Source: Lentibacter sp. (lineage in GTDB: Bacteria > Pseudomonadota > Alphaproteobacteria > Rhodobacterales > Rhodobacteraceae). From it: DNA of 37,723 bases. The stretch covers positions 1-37,723 of the forward strand of contig JADGEJ010000035.1 in assembly GCA_016744435.1 (NCBI GenBank), written 5' to 3'. Position 1 is the first letter of the stretch, and every line of letters starts with the position of its first letter. A program made the position numbers and the translations under genes. Below the pieces are notes generated by a model, which saw nothing but the letters and a program-made list of their open reading frames with translations, was not told the DNA's origin and made no database searches. Shown here in pieces: positions 7,094 to 15,253 of this stretch.

Positions 7094-7905
7094 ACTCATC
7101 AACTGCCAAAGGCGATAACCCTATCAGTCAGATTTTCAGCGCGCATGCGTCACAGCCAGTGCTCGACAAGTTGAACGGTGGCATCACACGTCGCATGGCC
7201 ATCAAATAGCTGCATATTCCGCGTGCGCAATTTGATGCGCTGCTTGCGGGAAAGGTTCTGCAGCCGATGCCAGGGCTCGGTGAGATCACACCCTATTATG
7301 CGAAAACTGATGTTGATTTCCTCTTGGGACAATTAGCCTTAGAGCGAAGTACAGCGACTCCGCCAACTGATCTCGTGGATATTCAAATTGCTTGCCGTAA
7401 GCTGGTGTGCGGTGCCGCAGAAATTGTGGATCTGATTGTGCGGGACCAAGTTGAGGTCGTTGCACATGACAAAAACGCGGCGGGTTACTTAGCGGTACGT
7501 GTTAGCGTCTCGGAGCTCGCAGGCAAGCTAGCCGGCGTTGGCGTTGAAGGCTACGCTAAGGCGAAGCTCAAACAGCTGCTCAGTGTAAACGATCCAGCCG
7601 TGAAGTTTCTCATCGAAGCTGGATTTTTGAACGCGACTGCTTCTCGTAATCCAGTCACACGTAAAGCGGCAGCCGTCGTGCTGCCAGAGGATTATGCGAT
7701 GTTTTTGGATCGATTTATTCCGGCGAAGCATCTCGCTGATATGCGAGGCACCACGCCTAGATCGGTAATCACTAAACTAAAAAGACTTGGTATTGCGCCC
7801 TTGGATATGCCTGATGGGTGCGTTGGCAACTTGTATGATCGCCGCATTGTGTTGCCGTATACACCTGACCACAGTTTGGAGCCAAACGCGGCACTAGGAG
7901 ATTGA
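7015..7905 (+). pseudogene. TniQ-like transposition protein remnant with internal stop
   Basis: From about 7015 one frame reads ARACRASTKRSRQALVAAGL, then LNGGITRRMAIK, an in-frame TAG at 7207-7209, and continues without a break to 7905 (LHIPRAQFDALLAGKVLQP, FLIEAGFLNATASRN, HLADMRGTTPRSVITKLKR). The part after the stop can be opened from an ATG at 7267 (212 residues). Repeated helix-turn-helix-like segments with 'R.AL..AGLL' spacing resemble the C-terminal half of TniQ/TnsD-type target-selection proteins, and the neighbouring TnsB-like remnant supports this. The N-terminal TniQ domain and zinc ligands are absent. The assignment is moderate; it could be another HTH protein of the same transposon. 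Confidence 0.5.
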
Positions 7906-7906
7906 C

Positions 7907-8696
7907 GTGAAACTCTTAGTTTTAGCCGATCTTCACGATGACTTCTGGGCCGACTGTGGGCGCAACCCGTTTGCGGACGTCGAGAGCTTGATTGCGGATG
8001 TGGATCATCTTCTACTTTCTGGCGATCTGTCGAACAAACCGAAGGTGTGTTGGAAGTATGCGTTTGAAAGCTCTGTCAGAGCTTTTACCGCTCAGCCGCG
8101 TGTCGGTCTTTCCTGGAAATCATGATTTCTATGGTTTCCGGTTCGATGGAGAAGATCGCCTCGCGCAGATCGCATCTGAATTCGGGGTTGGATACGCGCA
8201 GAAGAAGCAGTTGGACTTTGGTCGCACGCGTATTCTCTGGGCGACACTCTGGACTGATCTTGAATTGGGAGCAGGGAGTGCCATCAACCAGGAACACATC
8301 TCAGCGCGCATGAATGACTACAAGCATATCCGTGTTGCCGCGAAAGGGTATGGTAGACTTCGGACGACCGATGTCATCACAAGGCATCGCGATCATCTCA
8401 TGTGGCTGGAACAGGCTCTGAGTGAACCTTTTGATGGCGAGACCTTTGTTGCGACACACCATTCGCCACATCCCAGCGTGCTTGACGACTTCTCGGATGA
8501 GATTGCCGCTGCCTATGCCAGTGATCTGAGCGCACTCATTTTGAAGTACCGACCTGAACGCTGGTTTTTCGGACATTGTTACGGCGTGAAGAACGCGCGC
8601 GTTGGTGGTACGCAATTGATCAATGTGTCGCTTGGGTATCCTGATGAGGTGGCGGATCCAGCGGATCGGATCAAGGATTTGATTTTTGAGATTTGA
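7907..8696 (+). pseudogene. Metallophosphoesterase with a frameshift
   Basis: Two frames together give a calcineurin-like phosphoesterase of about 262 residues. The first (from ATG 7907) carries the metal motifs ADLHDDFW and LLSGDLSNK and reads to about 8065. The second, in the +1 frame from about 8065, continues with LSELLPLSRVSVFPGNHDFY, THHSPHPS and WFFGHCYG up to 8696. The switch lies near 8060-8075 and fits loss of one base. The last motif, normally GHxH, is GHCY here, so one metal-binding His is replaced. It starts one base after the TniQ-like remnant and was probably cargo or the end of that transposon. A sequencing error at the switch is possible. Confidence 0.75.
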
Positions 8697-8991
8697 CCCA
8701 GACCACTCAACCTGAAGGCGCTTTACATAACACCCGTTAGCCGACGTTCACGCTTCGTTATGGCGCGCGATTTCAGCCAAAGGTTGTCCGCGCATGCCTC
8801 ACAAATTTAAAAGCACGCGCAGACGGTTTGGAGCAAGATGACCGGACATCAGGTTCGGCATGATGGGCCCAAACGGGATCGCCGCCCCATCCCCACCACC
8901 ACACTTGATCCGCCCCACAGTGCGGCGTCTCCTGTGGTCCCCGCGCTTTATGGGGCCGGGTCCCCAAATTCAATCGCGCCAATCGCGCAGC
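8697..8991. other. Intergenic stretch left of the ParB operon
   Basis: No gene is supported here. The stretch holds a G/C-rich hairpin around 8936-8962 (ggtcccc...ggggcc), which includes the 12-base sequence repeated at 12855. It lies between the frameshifted phosphoesterase and the stop of the RepB-like gene, and probably contains the left limit of the recombinase element and a transcription end for the minus-strand operon. Confidence 0.5.
8947..8958 (+). repeat. Left copy of a 12-base direct repeat (candidate att site)
   Basis: The sequence tttatggggccg is identical to 12855-12866 and lies inside a small hairpin 34 bases from the RepB-like stop codon. A role as attachment core is inferred. 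Confidence 0.4.
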
Positions 8992-9891
8992 TTAGGACGC
9001 GAATGCTTCTCGTTCCGTGATCTTCTCAAATTCAGGTAGAAATTCTTCATGGTGCAACGCAAGATATCTGGCGATCCGCTCATTGCTCACTAATTTCGTG
9101 ACGTAGCCGCGTGCCAAAATGAGATCGAGATGATCAGCGCCATAGCTATCTTCAACCAAACGGACTTCTCGCTCGAGGTTGGCAGACTCCTTTTCCATCA
9201 GATCTAGTTGATCGCGAGATATGCCTGTAAACTTCTTGGGCGTTGCGCCAGAAATCAGTTGGTTGTCTGGCGTCGCAGCCAACAAGGACCGGGCGTAATT
9301 GATGGTGTATTTGTTCATCGTTACCATCAACTGTGCAGCTTCTATCTGGCGCATGGGTTTCATCTTCTTGAGGATTTGAAACCCGGTCAGCGCAACCTGC
9401 TTGTCCTTCAACATCTCTGCAGCCTCGGGGCAAATGCCGTCGAGCAGGCGTCTCTTTTTCTGAAGTGTTCTGATGTTCACGTTCAATGCCTTGGCTAAAC
9501 GCTCTTCTGACGCACCAAGGGTCAAGGCGCGCAAGATCATCTTGTGTTCTTGGATGGTCGCAAGCCTGCTGATCCTTTTGTTGTAAGTGAAGGCCTCATC
9601 GTCAGTCGAAATGATGCACAACGTGTTCGTCGCCCCTTGGTCTTTTAATATTTCAAGACGAAGATGCCCATCAAGAAGCGTAAATTGCTTGGAGTCCTTC
9701 GCGTCGCGGGAAACCACAATTGGTTCAACAAGCCCAATCTCTTGGATAGACGTTACAATGCGTTTGAATTTAACTGTCTCCTTTGTTTGAGGGCTAACCA
9801 CATACAAAGGTGCGATTTGATCGAACGCGATCGGTAACAGATCGCGCTCAAATGCGGCGGCAACCACCAGTTCCTGGCGTTCTGATGTCAT
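8992..9891 (-). CDS. RepB/ParB-like partition-family protein
   Basis: The 299-residue protein is of the type annotated as 'plasmid partitioning protein RepB C-terminal domain'. About residues 20-110 form a ParB/sulfiredoxin-like N-terminal domain (IAPLYVVSP, SIQEIGLVEPIVV, TLLDGHLRLEIL), where GHLRLE sits at the nucleotide-binding GERR position of ParB. An HTH region (about 125-160: GASEERLAKALNVNIRTLQK) and a charged helical C-terminus follow. The ATG at 9891 overlaps the TGA of the ParB gene upstream (4 bases) and has GGGAG in front, so the two are translationally coupled. ParA and a replication initiator are missing, so plasmid partition is unlikely. A DNA-binding role tied to the recombinase is inferred. 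Confidence 0.85.
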   Translation of the reverse strand: MTSERQELVVAAAFERDLLPIAFDQIAPLYVVSPQTKETVKFKRIVTSIQEIGLVEPIVVSRDAKDSKQFTLLDGHLRLEILKDQGATNTLCIISTDDEAFTYNKRISRLATIQEHKMILRALTLGASEERLAKALNVNIRTLQKKRRLLDGICPEAAEMLKDKQVALTGFQILKKMKPMRQIEAAQLMVTMNKYTINYARSLLAATPDNQLISGATPKKFTGISRDQLDLMEKESANLEREVRLVEDSYGADHLDLILARGYVTKLVSNERIARYLALHHEEFLPEFEKITEREAFAS

Positions 9892-10790
9892 GTCATGGCT
9901 CCCTCAATGCGGGTCAATCGATCTGCGATGGTTTTGGGAATGTTGGATAGACCTTCGGCGCGTAAAAGGGTGACAAAGTTCTCGTCTGAAAACAGCGTTT
10001 TCAAGGAATGGCTCAAGAACAGCATCTCGCTGCGTGTTGCCCCAGCTTTGCGAAGTAGGATTTTCTTCTTTTCCACATCGTTTTGATACGTTCTGAGCAA
10101 GGTTTCGACTGAGAGGTTTTTGCGGGTCCGCTTGTCTGATGTGCCACGCCCCTTGCCGAAATTTCTGCGTGCTTCGACCAAGCGTTTCGCCGCCATCAGG
10201 CGACCGCCTCGCAAGACCTTACTCTCATAGGCCTGCCGCAACACTGCTTGTACACCGACATCATCAGCCTCGGCGATACCGACGGCGACGCTGACAGGGA
10301 TATTTCCACTTTCAACGGCACGTAGCAGCCTGTGCTCATGGCTTTCTAACAGTCGAATGACGCCGTGAACGTATTTGATCGAAAGTTGGGTCTTCGTTGC
10401 GATTTCACGTTCGGAGTAACCGCTGTCTTTGAGGCGCTTGATGTCCCTCAACAGATCGAGTGAGTGATGCTGCCTACGTGCTAGGTTCTCGACCAAGCTC
10501 ATCACAAGGCAATCCTCAGAGCTCGCGGTGATGACGACAGCTGGGATCTTTTCTTGTTTCAGGACTTTGAAGGCTTCCAACCGGCCTTGGCCGCACACCA
10601 GCTCATATGACAGATCACCGCTCTCTTCATCACCGCGAGCCGCAACAGTGATTGGTCGTTTCAAGCCGAGCTCAGCGATATTGGCGACGATTTCATCAAA
10701 GACCTTTTGATTGCGGATGCGAGGGTTGACCACTGTGATCGTATCCACCGCAATCAGCTCGGTGTGTTCCTGCGGGGTATCGGACATCAT
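9888..10790 (-). CDS. ParB N-terminal-domain protein
   Basis: The 300-residue protein has a recognisable ParB fold. VVNPRIRNQKVFDEIVANI lies at about residues 20-40, then AELGLKRPITV, LVCGQGRLEAF (the CTP-binding GxxR motif variant) and LVENLARRQHHSLD (the ENxxR motif) at about 107-121. An HTH follows (about 135-165: GYSEREIATKTQLSIKYVHG). The C-terminus is basic and helical (NFGKGRGTSDKRTRKNL). It differs clearly from its neighbour at 8992-9891, so the pair is not a recent duplicate. The ATG at 10790 overlaps the recombinase stop (ATGA) and has GGAG upstream. No ParA partner is in sight. It may load on DNA to regulate or direct the recombinase (inference). Confidence 0.88.
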   Translation of the reverse strand: MMSDTPQEHTELIAVDTITVVNPRIRNQKVFDEIVANIAELGLKRPITVAARGDEESGDLSYELVCGQGRLEAFKVLKQEKIPAVVITASSEDCLVMSLVENLARRQHHSLDLLRDIKRLKDSGYSEREIATKTQLSIKYVHGVIRLLESHEHRLLRAVESGNIPVSVAVGIAEADDVGVQAVLRQAYESKVLRGGRLMAAKRLVEARRNFGKGRGTSDKRTRKNLSVETLLRTYQNDVEKKKILLRKAGATRSEMLFLSHSLKTLFSDENFVTLLRAEGLSNIPKTIADRLTRIEGAMT

Positions 10791-12352
10791 GCGATCTCCA
10801 AGATTGAAGTGCGTTCGGCCATTGAGAAGAAGTGGTTGAGGTCATCAAAACGGTATGCGTCGAGCGACAAGCCGTTACTTTCCGAAAGGCGCATTTTTGG
10901 AAGTGTCATGTCAGCTGTAGGTAAAAGGTAATAGTCGAGAGGCGTTTCGTTGGCCTGATCCATGCGCACAACCACAGTGATGTCCGGCAAGTGACCGGTA
11001 TCCAGCCGTATGTTCCATCGATACGCACCCGCACCGGTTTGCGTATATCTGGCAATGACGATAGATGCAGAAAATTCATGGTTGATAGTCAGTAAGCCGG
11101 ACTTGGCATCTTGTTGAATGTGCCCGCCAATCTGTTCGATTCCATCCACCGTTTCATGAATGATCCCAGAATGGATCTTCCGCAGACGTTTGTTGATCTC
11201 GATGTATCGATAATCTCTGTCGGGTGTGAAACCGACTAATTTATAAGCCCTCAGTAAGCTGCCAAACCTGCTTTGATACGCGCCGCTAGATGGTAAGGCG
11301 TTGGCTTCGTTGATTACAAATCCAGAAAGAAAACCATGGGTTTCGAGTGCGTCTCGCAGTCCATCCAGCATTTCTTCATCGGAATAACGCTGAGCCCTTG
11401 CTGTGAAAACAGCCTGAGCCGCAGCAAACAGCCCAGCATCTACGATCGCCTCAAACGCGCCAACGGATCGCACCCAATTTTCGGGTCTATTGCGCACGTG
11501 TCGCTTCTTCAATTTGAAAGAGTTGCGATTCCAGATGTTATTGCCGATGTACTTTTCGTTTGAGAGAAGTTGGCGCACCACTGACGGTGTCCAATCCCTG
11601 TCCAGATCAGTTTTTATGCCCTTCGTGTTCAAATCGGCCGCGATCGCGGCTTCTGTTTTATTGTCATCTACAAAGCTACGGAAAACCTGGTTCACAACCG
11701 CGATTTCATCGTCGGGCCCCGGCACAAGTGTCACTCGGTCCGTTTGAATGCTCTTATGTTCGCCTCGAGTAAGAACGCCTTTCTGATTGCCGGCTTCGTC
11801 AATCAACATCCGCCGCAATCCAAACCCCGGTGGGCCGCCTTGACGATAGCCCATCTCAATCAATCGGGACTGGCCTGCAAAAACCTTTTGCGACAGCTCG
11901 CGACTATACTCGCCCGCCATCGCGCGTTTGACGCCTTTAACGATGGTGGAAACTGGACTGCCGTCGTTCTCAAACTGCTCAGCGCAATACTCGACCGCTA
12001 TGCCTGCACGTTTGCAGATGTACTCATAATATGCGCTCTCATCTGCATCCTGAAACCGTCCCCAGCGGCTGATGTCGTAGACGAGAACGGTTTTGAAGTC
12101 CGTCTTTCCTGCCTGAATGTCTTCGAGCAACTGCGTCAGGCCATCACGGCCTTCAATCCGTAACCCGCTTTTGCCGGCATCGGTGTAAGTTTTGGTGATT
12201 TGGTAGCCGCGCTCGTCAGCATAACGCGCGATTGCGTCGGACTGGTTTTCGGTGGAGTAGCGCTGATGGTCTGTCGACATGCGAACATATTGTGCTGCTT
12301 TGCGTGCCTTTGGAGTTTGAACCCCATGTTGATCGCGATCTGGCAAATTCAA
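10787..12352 (-). CDS. Large serine recombinase
   Basis: The 521-residue protein has a resolvase domain at about residues 18-165: the catalytic Ser is in QYVRMSTDHQRYSTENQ, with the conserved region LVYDISRWGRFQDADES. The recombinase domain (about 195-330) includes PPGFGLRRML and WTPSVVRQLLSNEKYIGN. No cysteine pairs of the usual zinc-ribbon domain are present; instead there is an unrecognised 200-residue C-terminal region. The start is a TTG at 12352 with GAGAAG upstream. It is the first gene of a three-gene operon with the two ParB-like genes, all overlapping by 4 bases. It probably integrates, excises or inverts DNA between short sites; candidate sites are 8947 and 12855. Confidence 0.9.
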   Translation of the reverse strand: MNLPDRDQHGVQTPKARKAAQYVRMSTDHQRYSTENQSDAIARYADERGYQITKTYTDAGKSGLRIEGRDGLTQLLEDIQAGKTDFKTVLVYDISRWGRFQDADESAYYEYICKRAGIAVEYCAEQFENDGSPVSTIVKGVKRAMAGEYSRELSQKVFAGQSRLIEMGYRQGGPPGFGLRRMLIDEAGNQKGVLTRGEHKSIQTDRVTLVPGPDDEIAVVNQVFRSFVDDNKTEAAIAADLNTKGIKTDLDRDWTPSVVRQLLSNEKYIGNNIWNRNSFKLKKRHVRNRPENWVRSVGAFEAIVDAGLFAAAQAVFTARAQRYSDEEMLDGLRDALETHGFLSGFVINEANALPSSGAYQSRFGSLLRAYKLVGFTPDRDYRYIEINKRLRKIHSGIIHETVDGIEQIGGHIQQDAKSGLLTINHEFSASIVIARYTQTGAGAYRWNIRLDTGHLPDITVVVRMDQANETPLDYYLLPTADMTLPKMRLSESNGLSLDAYRFDDLNHFFSMAERTSILEIA

Positions 12353-12437
12353 TGCTTCTTCTCTCGTTCAGGTTCTTAAATCTGCACAGGTCGTCTGCGA
12401 TTCCTTGATCCATTTCTAACAGAGGAAGGGCGGCAAC
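12353..12437. promoter_or_regulatory. Divergent control region of recombinase operon and HTH gene
   Basis: These 85 bases separate the recombinase start (minus) from the HTH gene start (plus), so both promoters must lie here or reach into the genes. The HTH gene has a good ribosome site (GGAAGG) at about 12422-12427. A control role for the HTH protein at this site is inferred from position. Confidence 0.5.
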
Positions 12438-12815
12438 ATGTTTCCTAAGACAGGCAACACTTTTCAAAACACGGGTAAAAAATTGAATCCGCAGATAGAG
12501 TATCGGGAAGCCATTTGGGTCGCGCTGACGACAGAGCTGGGCGGCACACATCAGGCGACTAAGACGACGATGCGGTGGACTGGAGTAAGCGAACGGACTG
12601 CGCGAAACTGGATTTCAGGTTCTCATGCACCAGCAGGGGAACATCTGATCGAACTGATGCGGAATTCTGATACCGTACTTTCGGCAGTGCTCATCCTTGC
12701 AGGACGAAGAGAGGCGAACGCCTTGGCACGCCTTGATGTGGTTCGAGCCGAACTTCGCGCCATGCTGAAAGCGATTGATATGATTGAAGGTCAGGAACCA
12801 CCTCGTCGGGAATAG
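12438..12815 (+). CDS. HTH DNA-binding protein divergent from the recombinase
   Basis: The 125-residue protein has a helix-turn-helix at about residues 35-62 (ATKTTMRWTGVSERTARNWI) followed by SGSHAPAGEHLIELMRNSD. The C-terminal part is helical and charged (ALARLDVVRAELRAMLKAID). The start ATG at 12438 has GGAAGG nine bases upstream. It faces away from the recombinase operon and lies inside the candidate element. It is best explained as a regulator or a recombination-directionality factor of the element; size and position fit both, and the sequence does not decide. Confidence 0.75.
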   Translation: MFPKTGNTFQNTGKKLNPQIEYREAIWVALTTELGGTHQATKTTMRWTGVSERTARNWISGSHAPAGEHLIELMRNSDTVLSAVLILAGRREANALARLDVVRAELRAMLKAIDMIEGQEPPRRE

Positions 12816-12845
12816 GTTTTGCCAAAACTGTGAGGTTTGCGCTTG

Positions 12846-12953
12846 AATGGCAAATTTATGGGGCCGCGAATGGCAAAGTTGCTTACAATGTCATATTATC
12901 GTGGCAACGAATTCAAAGGTTTATAAACGTGAAATGGCAATACTATGGGGCAA
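12846..12953 (+). repeat. Imperfect direct repeats right of the HTH gene
   Basis: The 21-base segments at 12846-12866 and 12933-12953 share 16 positions (aatggcaa, then tatggggc). A partial copy of the first half, aatggcaaa, occurs at 12869-12877. The first contains the 12-base sequence also present at 8947. The second includes the stop codon of the GNAT fragment. They may be recombinase binding or crossover sites. Confidence 0.45.
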
Positions 12954-13129
12954 TCCACACGGCGCATTTTTGTTGCACTTGAGGAGCCAAGTATAGGCCG
13001 CAGGACGGAGTGCTTTCTTCTCCGATGGCTTCAAAGCCAAGCTTCTCGTAAAGCGCTTTGGCACGTGGATTGGTGTCGATCACATCAAGCGTGACATAGC
13101 TGTAACCATCCTTCCTATGTAGGAGCTCT
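12943..13129 (-). pseudogene. GNAT acetyltransferase, C-terminal fragment
   Basis: The segment YVTLDVIDTNPRAKALYEKLGF is the typical C-terminal acetyl-CoA-side signature of GNAT N-acetyltransferases (N-x-x-A-x-x-x-Y-x-x-x-G-F). The first 100 or so residues of the domain are missing. The formal frame opens at an ATG at 13155, but that lies inside the leuB terminator, so real homology starts only near 13129. The fragment marks a breakpoint between the accessory region and the conserved leu block. Confidence 0.7.
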
Positions 13130-13134
13130 GGGGC

Positions 13135-13174
13135 AAAAGAAAAGCGGCGCTTCAAGCGAATGAAGCACCGCTTT
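13135..13174 (-). terminator. Intrinsic terminator of leuB
   Basis: Arms 13141-13154 and 13161-13174 form a 14-bp stem with one wobble pair and a 6-base loop. On the minus strand a T-rich tract follows (CTTTTCTTTT). There is also a T-run on the plus side, so it may work in both directions. Confidence 0.9.
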
Positions 13175-13185
13175 TTTCGTTTGGT

Positions 13186-14292
13186 TTAAAGGCTCGCGTC
13201 GAGAGCTTTCACGATCGCATCGCCCATTTCTGAGGTGCTGACGGGCGTCGCGCCGTCTTCGCCGAGCAAGTCAGCGGTGCGTAGACCGTCGGCAAGCACT
13301 TGTTCGACGGCTTTCTCAAGGCGGTCAGCTTCTGTGCCTTGGTCAAAGCTGTACCGCAGCGCCATGGCAAAGCTGAGCACACAGGCGATCGGGTTGGCTT
13401 TGCCTTGGCCTGCAATGTCAGGCGCTGAGCCGTGCACCGGCTCGTAAAGCGCCTTCGGGCGGCCATTGGCCATTGGCACGCCAAGCGACGCTGAAGGCAA
13501 CATGCCGAGCGATCCAGTGAGCATCGCGGCCATGTCAGAGAGCAAGTCGCCGAACAGGTTGTCAGTGACAATCACGTCAAACTGCTTGGGCCAGCGGCAA
13601 AGCTGCATGGCTCCGGCGTCAGCATACATGTGGCTTAGCTCAACGTCGGCATACTCGGCTTGGTGAACTTCTGTCACCACATCGCGCCAGAGAATGCCGC
13701 TTTCCATCACGTTGGCTTTTTCCATTGAGCAGACTTTGTTGCCACGTTTGCGGGCCAGCTCAAATGCCGAGCGTGCCACTCGGGCGATTTCACTTTCTGT
13801 ATAGCGCTGAGTGTTGATGCCAACACGCTCGTTGCCTTCTTCGATGATCCCACGTGGCTCGCCAAAGTAGATGCCTGATGTCAGCTCACGCACGATCATA
13901 ATGTCTAGGCCAGCAACGACATCCTTCTTGAGTGAAGAGAAGTCTGCCAACGCATCAAAACACTGAGCAGGGCGCAGGTTTGAGAACAGGTCCATCTCTT
14001 TACGCAGGCGCAGCAGGCCGCGCTCGGGCTTTACCGAAAAGTCGAGGTTGTCATATTTTGGGCCACCAACGGCGCCGAGCAAAACGGCGTCAACTTCTTG
14101 CGCTTTGGCCATGGTTTCATCTGCCAAAGGCGTGCCGTGCTTGTCATAGGCCGAGCCCCCGACCAAGTCTTCGCTGACATCAAACGCAAGGTCGCGTTTG
14201 GCGCCATACCAGTCGATAACTTTGCGCACTTCGGTCATGACTTCGGGGCCAATGCCGTCGCCGGCCAAGATAAGAAGCGAAGGGTTGCTCAT
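13186..14292 (-). CDS. leuB: 3-isopropylmalate dehydrogenase
   Basis: The cytoplasmic enzyme oxidises and decarboxylates (2R,3S)-3-isopropylmalate with NAD+ to 2-oxoisocaproate, the third committed step of leucine synthesis. At 368 residues it has the full family length. Visible motifs are [10 protein letters not shown] (residues 9-18), the substrate-binding [16 protein letters not shown], the [11 protein letters not shown] segment and the signature [20 protein letters not shown] (about 243-262) with the metal-binding aspartates. GAGG stands eight bases before the ATG. It lies 57 bases downstream of the LysR gene on the same strand and is separated from leuCD by five genes. It ends in a strong terminator. 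Confidence 0.98.
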   Translation of the reverse strand: MSNPSLLILAGDGIGPEVMTEVRKVIDWYGAKRDLAFDVSEDLVGGSAYDKHGTPLADETMAKAQEVDAVLLGAVGGPKYDNLDFSVKPERGLLRLRKEMDLFSNLRPAQCFDALADFSSLKKDVVAGLDIMIVRELTSGIYFGEPRGIIEEGNERVGINTQRYTESEIARVARSAFELARKRGNKVCSMEKANVMESGILWRDVVTEVHQAEYADVELSHMYADAGAMQLCRWPKQFDVIVTDNLFGDLLSDMAAMLTGSLGMLPSASLGVPMANGRPKALYEPVHGSAPDIAGQGKANPIACVLSFAMALRYSFDQGTEADRLEKAVEQVLADGLRTADLLGEDGATPVSTSEMGDAIVKALDASL

Positions 14293-14349
14293 AGCGGTGT
14301 TCCTCGTGTTGATCAGTTGCCTTCCAGCTAGCGGCTTGCGACCAGAGCG

Positions 14350-15246
14350 TCAAGAAACATGCTGCTTGAGGCCAGCTTCTAACGCTTCCCAGACATGCCT
14401 GATGCGTGGAGTATGTTGCAGCGCCTTGGGCACAGCCAGCCAAACCGGGAGCGGCGGTAGAGGCAGCTCTCTAAACAGGCGCACTATGTTGGGTGTTTTG
14501 TTGGCGAGCACCGTTTGCGAAAATCCGATGCCACAGCCTGCGCGCACCAGCTCCCAATAGGTGGTTTGGTCATCGCACTGCACACCAAACCAGCTTTCGT
14601 CGGCGGGCAAGCCCATCTGGCGCATGCCGCGGATGATCTGGTCGTTTTTGTGGTAACCGACCATGTCGTGATCTGCGAGTTCATGGGGGCTTTCTGGGGT
14701 GCCTCTGCGCGCGAGGTAACTCTCGTGAGCGAAAACCCCGAGTTCGATCGCCCCAATTTTTTTGGTCACGATGTCGAGCTGTTCAGAACGAAACATTCGC
14801 ACCGCAATGTCGGCCTCGCGAAAGAGTAAGTTTTCGGATGTGTCTGAGGGTAGCAGGGCGATCTGGATGCCAGGTGCATCACGCCGGATCTGTGACAGGA
14901 TCGGTGGGAGCAAATGATGCGCGACAAACTGGCTTGCAGTGAGGCGCACTGTGCCGTCAAGTCGCTGACTTTGGCCATCTGCGGCAAGCTCAAGGGCCTT
15001 TACGGCTTTCAACATGTCGCGGGCAGGCTCAAGCAAAAGCATGCCGGTTTTCGACAGAGCCAGGCCGCGGGAATGGCGCAGGAAAAGCTCGGCCTGCAGA
15101 GTAGCTTCGATCTGTTTGATCTGGCGCCCAACGGTCGGTTGACTGCGCCCCAAAGTGCGGGCCGCATCGGAAAGAGAGCCGCTTTCAGCGACCGCAAGGA
15201 AGGCCTGCACCAGCGACCAGTTGAGGGAAGAGAGAGCAATGTCCAT
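14350..15246 (-). CDS. LysR-family transcriptional regulator
   Basis: The product has 298 residues. A winged HTH occupies residues 9-66 (AFLAVAESGSLSDAARTLGR, SQPTVGRQIKQIEATL), followed by a LysR substrate-binding domain (LDGTVRLTASQFVAHHLLPP, FREADIAVRMFRSEQ, GCGIGFSQTVLANKTP). It is divergent from the epimerase-like gene at 15340 with a 93-base gap containing an inverted repeat. The classic LysR arrangement suggests that it controls that gene and itself. The ligand cannot be told from the sequence. leuB follows on the same strand, but a regulatory link to leucine is not indicated. Confidence 0.93.
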   Translation of the reverse strand: MDIALSSLNWSLVQAFLAVAESGSLSDAARTLGRSQPTVGRQIKQIEATLQAELFLRHSRGLALSKTGMLLLEPARDMLKAVKALELAADGQSQRLDGTVRLTASQFVAHHLLPPILSQIRRDAPGIQIALLPSDTSENLLFREADIAVRMFRSEQLDIVTKKIGAIELGVFAHESYLARRGTPESPHELADHDMVGYHKNDQIIRGMRQMGLPADESWFGVQCDDQTTYWELVRAGCGIGFSQTVLANKTPNIVRLFRELPLPPLPVWLAVPKALQHTPRIRHVWEALEAGLKQHVS

Positions 15247-15253
15247 TCATTTT

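Larger units (their letters stand above)
8947..12866. mobile_element. Candidate serine-recombinase element carrying two ParB-like genes
   Basis: A 12-base direct repeat, tttatggggccg, at 8947-8958 and 12855-12866 brackets exactly the recombinase, the two ParB/RepB-like genes and the divergent HTH gene. Everything between is intact, unlike the decayed genes to the left and the headless GNAT fragment to the right. Large serine recombinases leave short direct repeats as crossover remnants, so this is a plausible element boundary. The repeat was found by eye and could be chance. A third imperfect copy lies at 12933-12953. Confidence 0.4.

Noticed and set aside
8992-10790. Plasmid repABC-type partition/replication locus
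   Set aside because: There is a RepB-like and a ParB protein but no ParA/RepA and no RepC, and the operon starts with a recombinase.
13130-13155. Start of the GNAT gene at the ATG 13155
   Set aside because: That codon is within the loop of the leuB terminator; the preceding residues do not fit the family.
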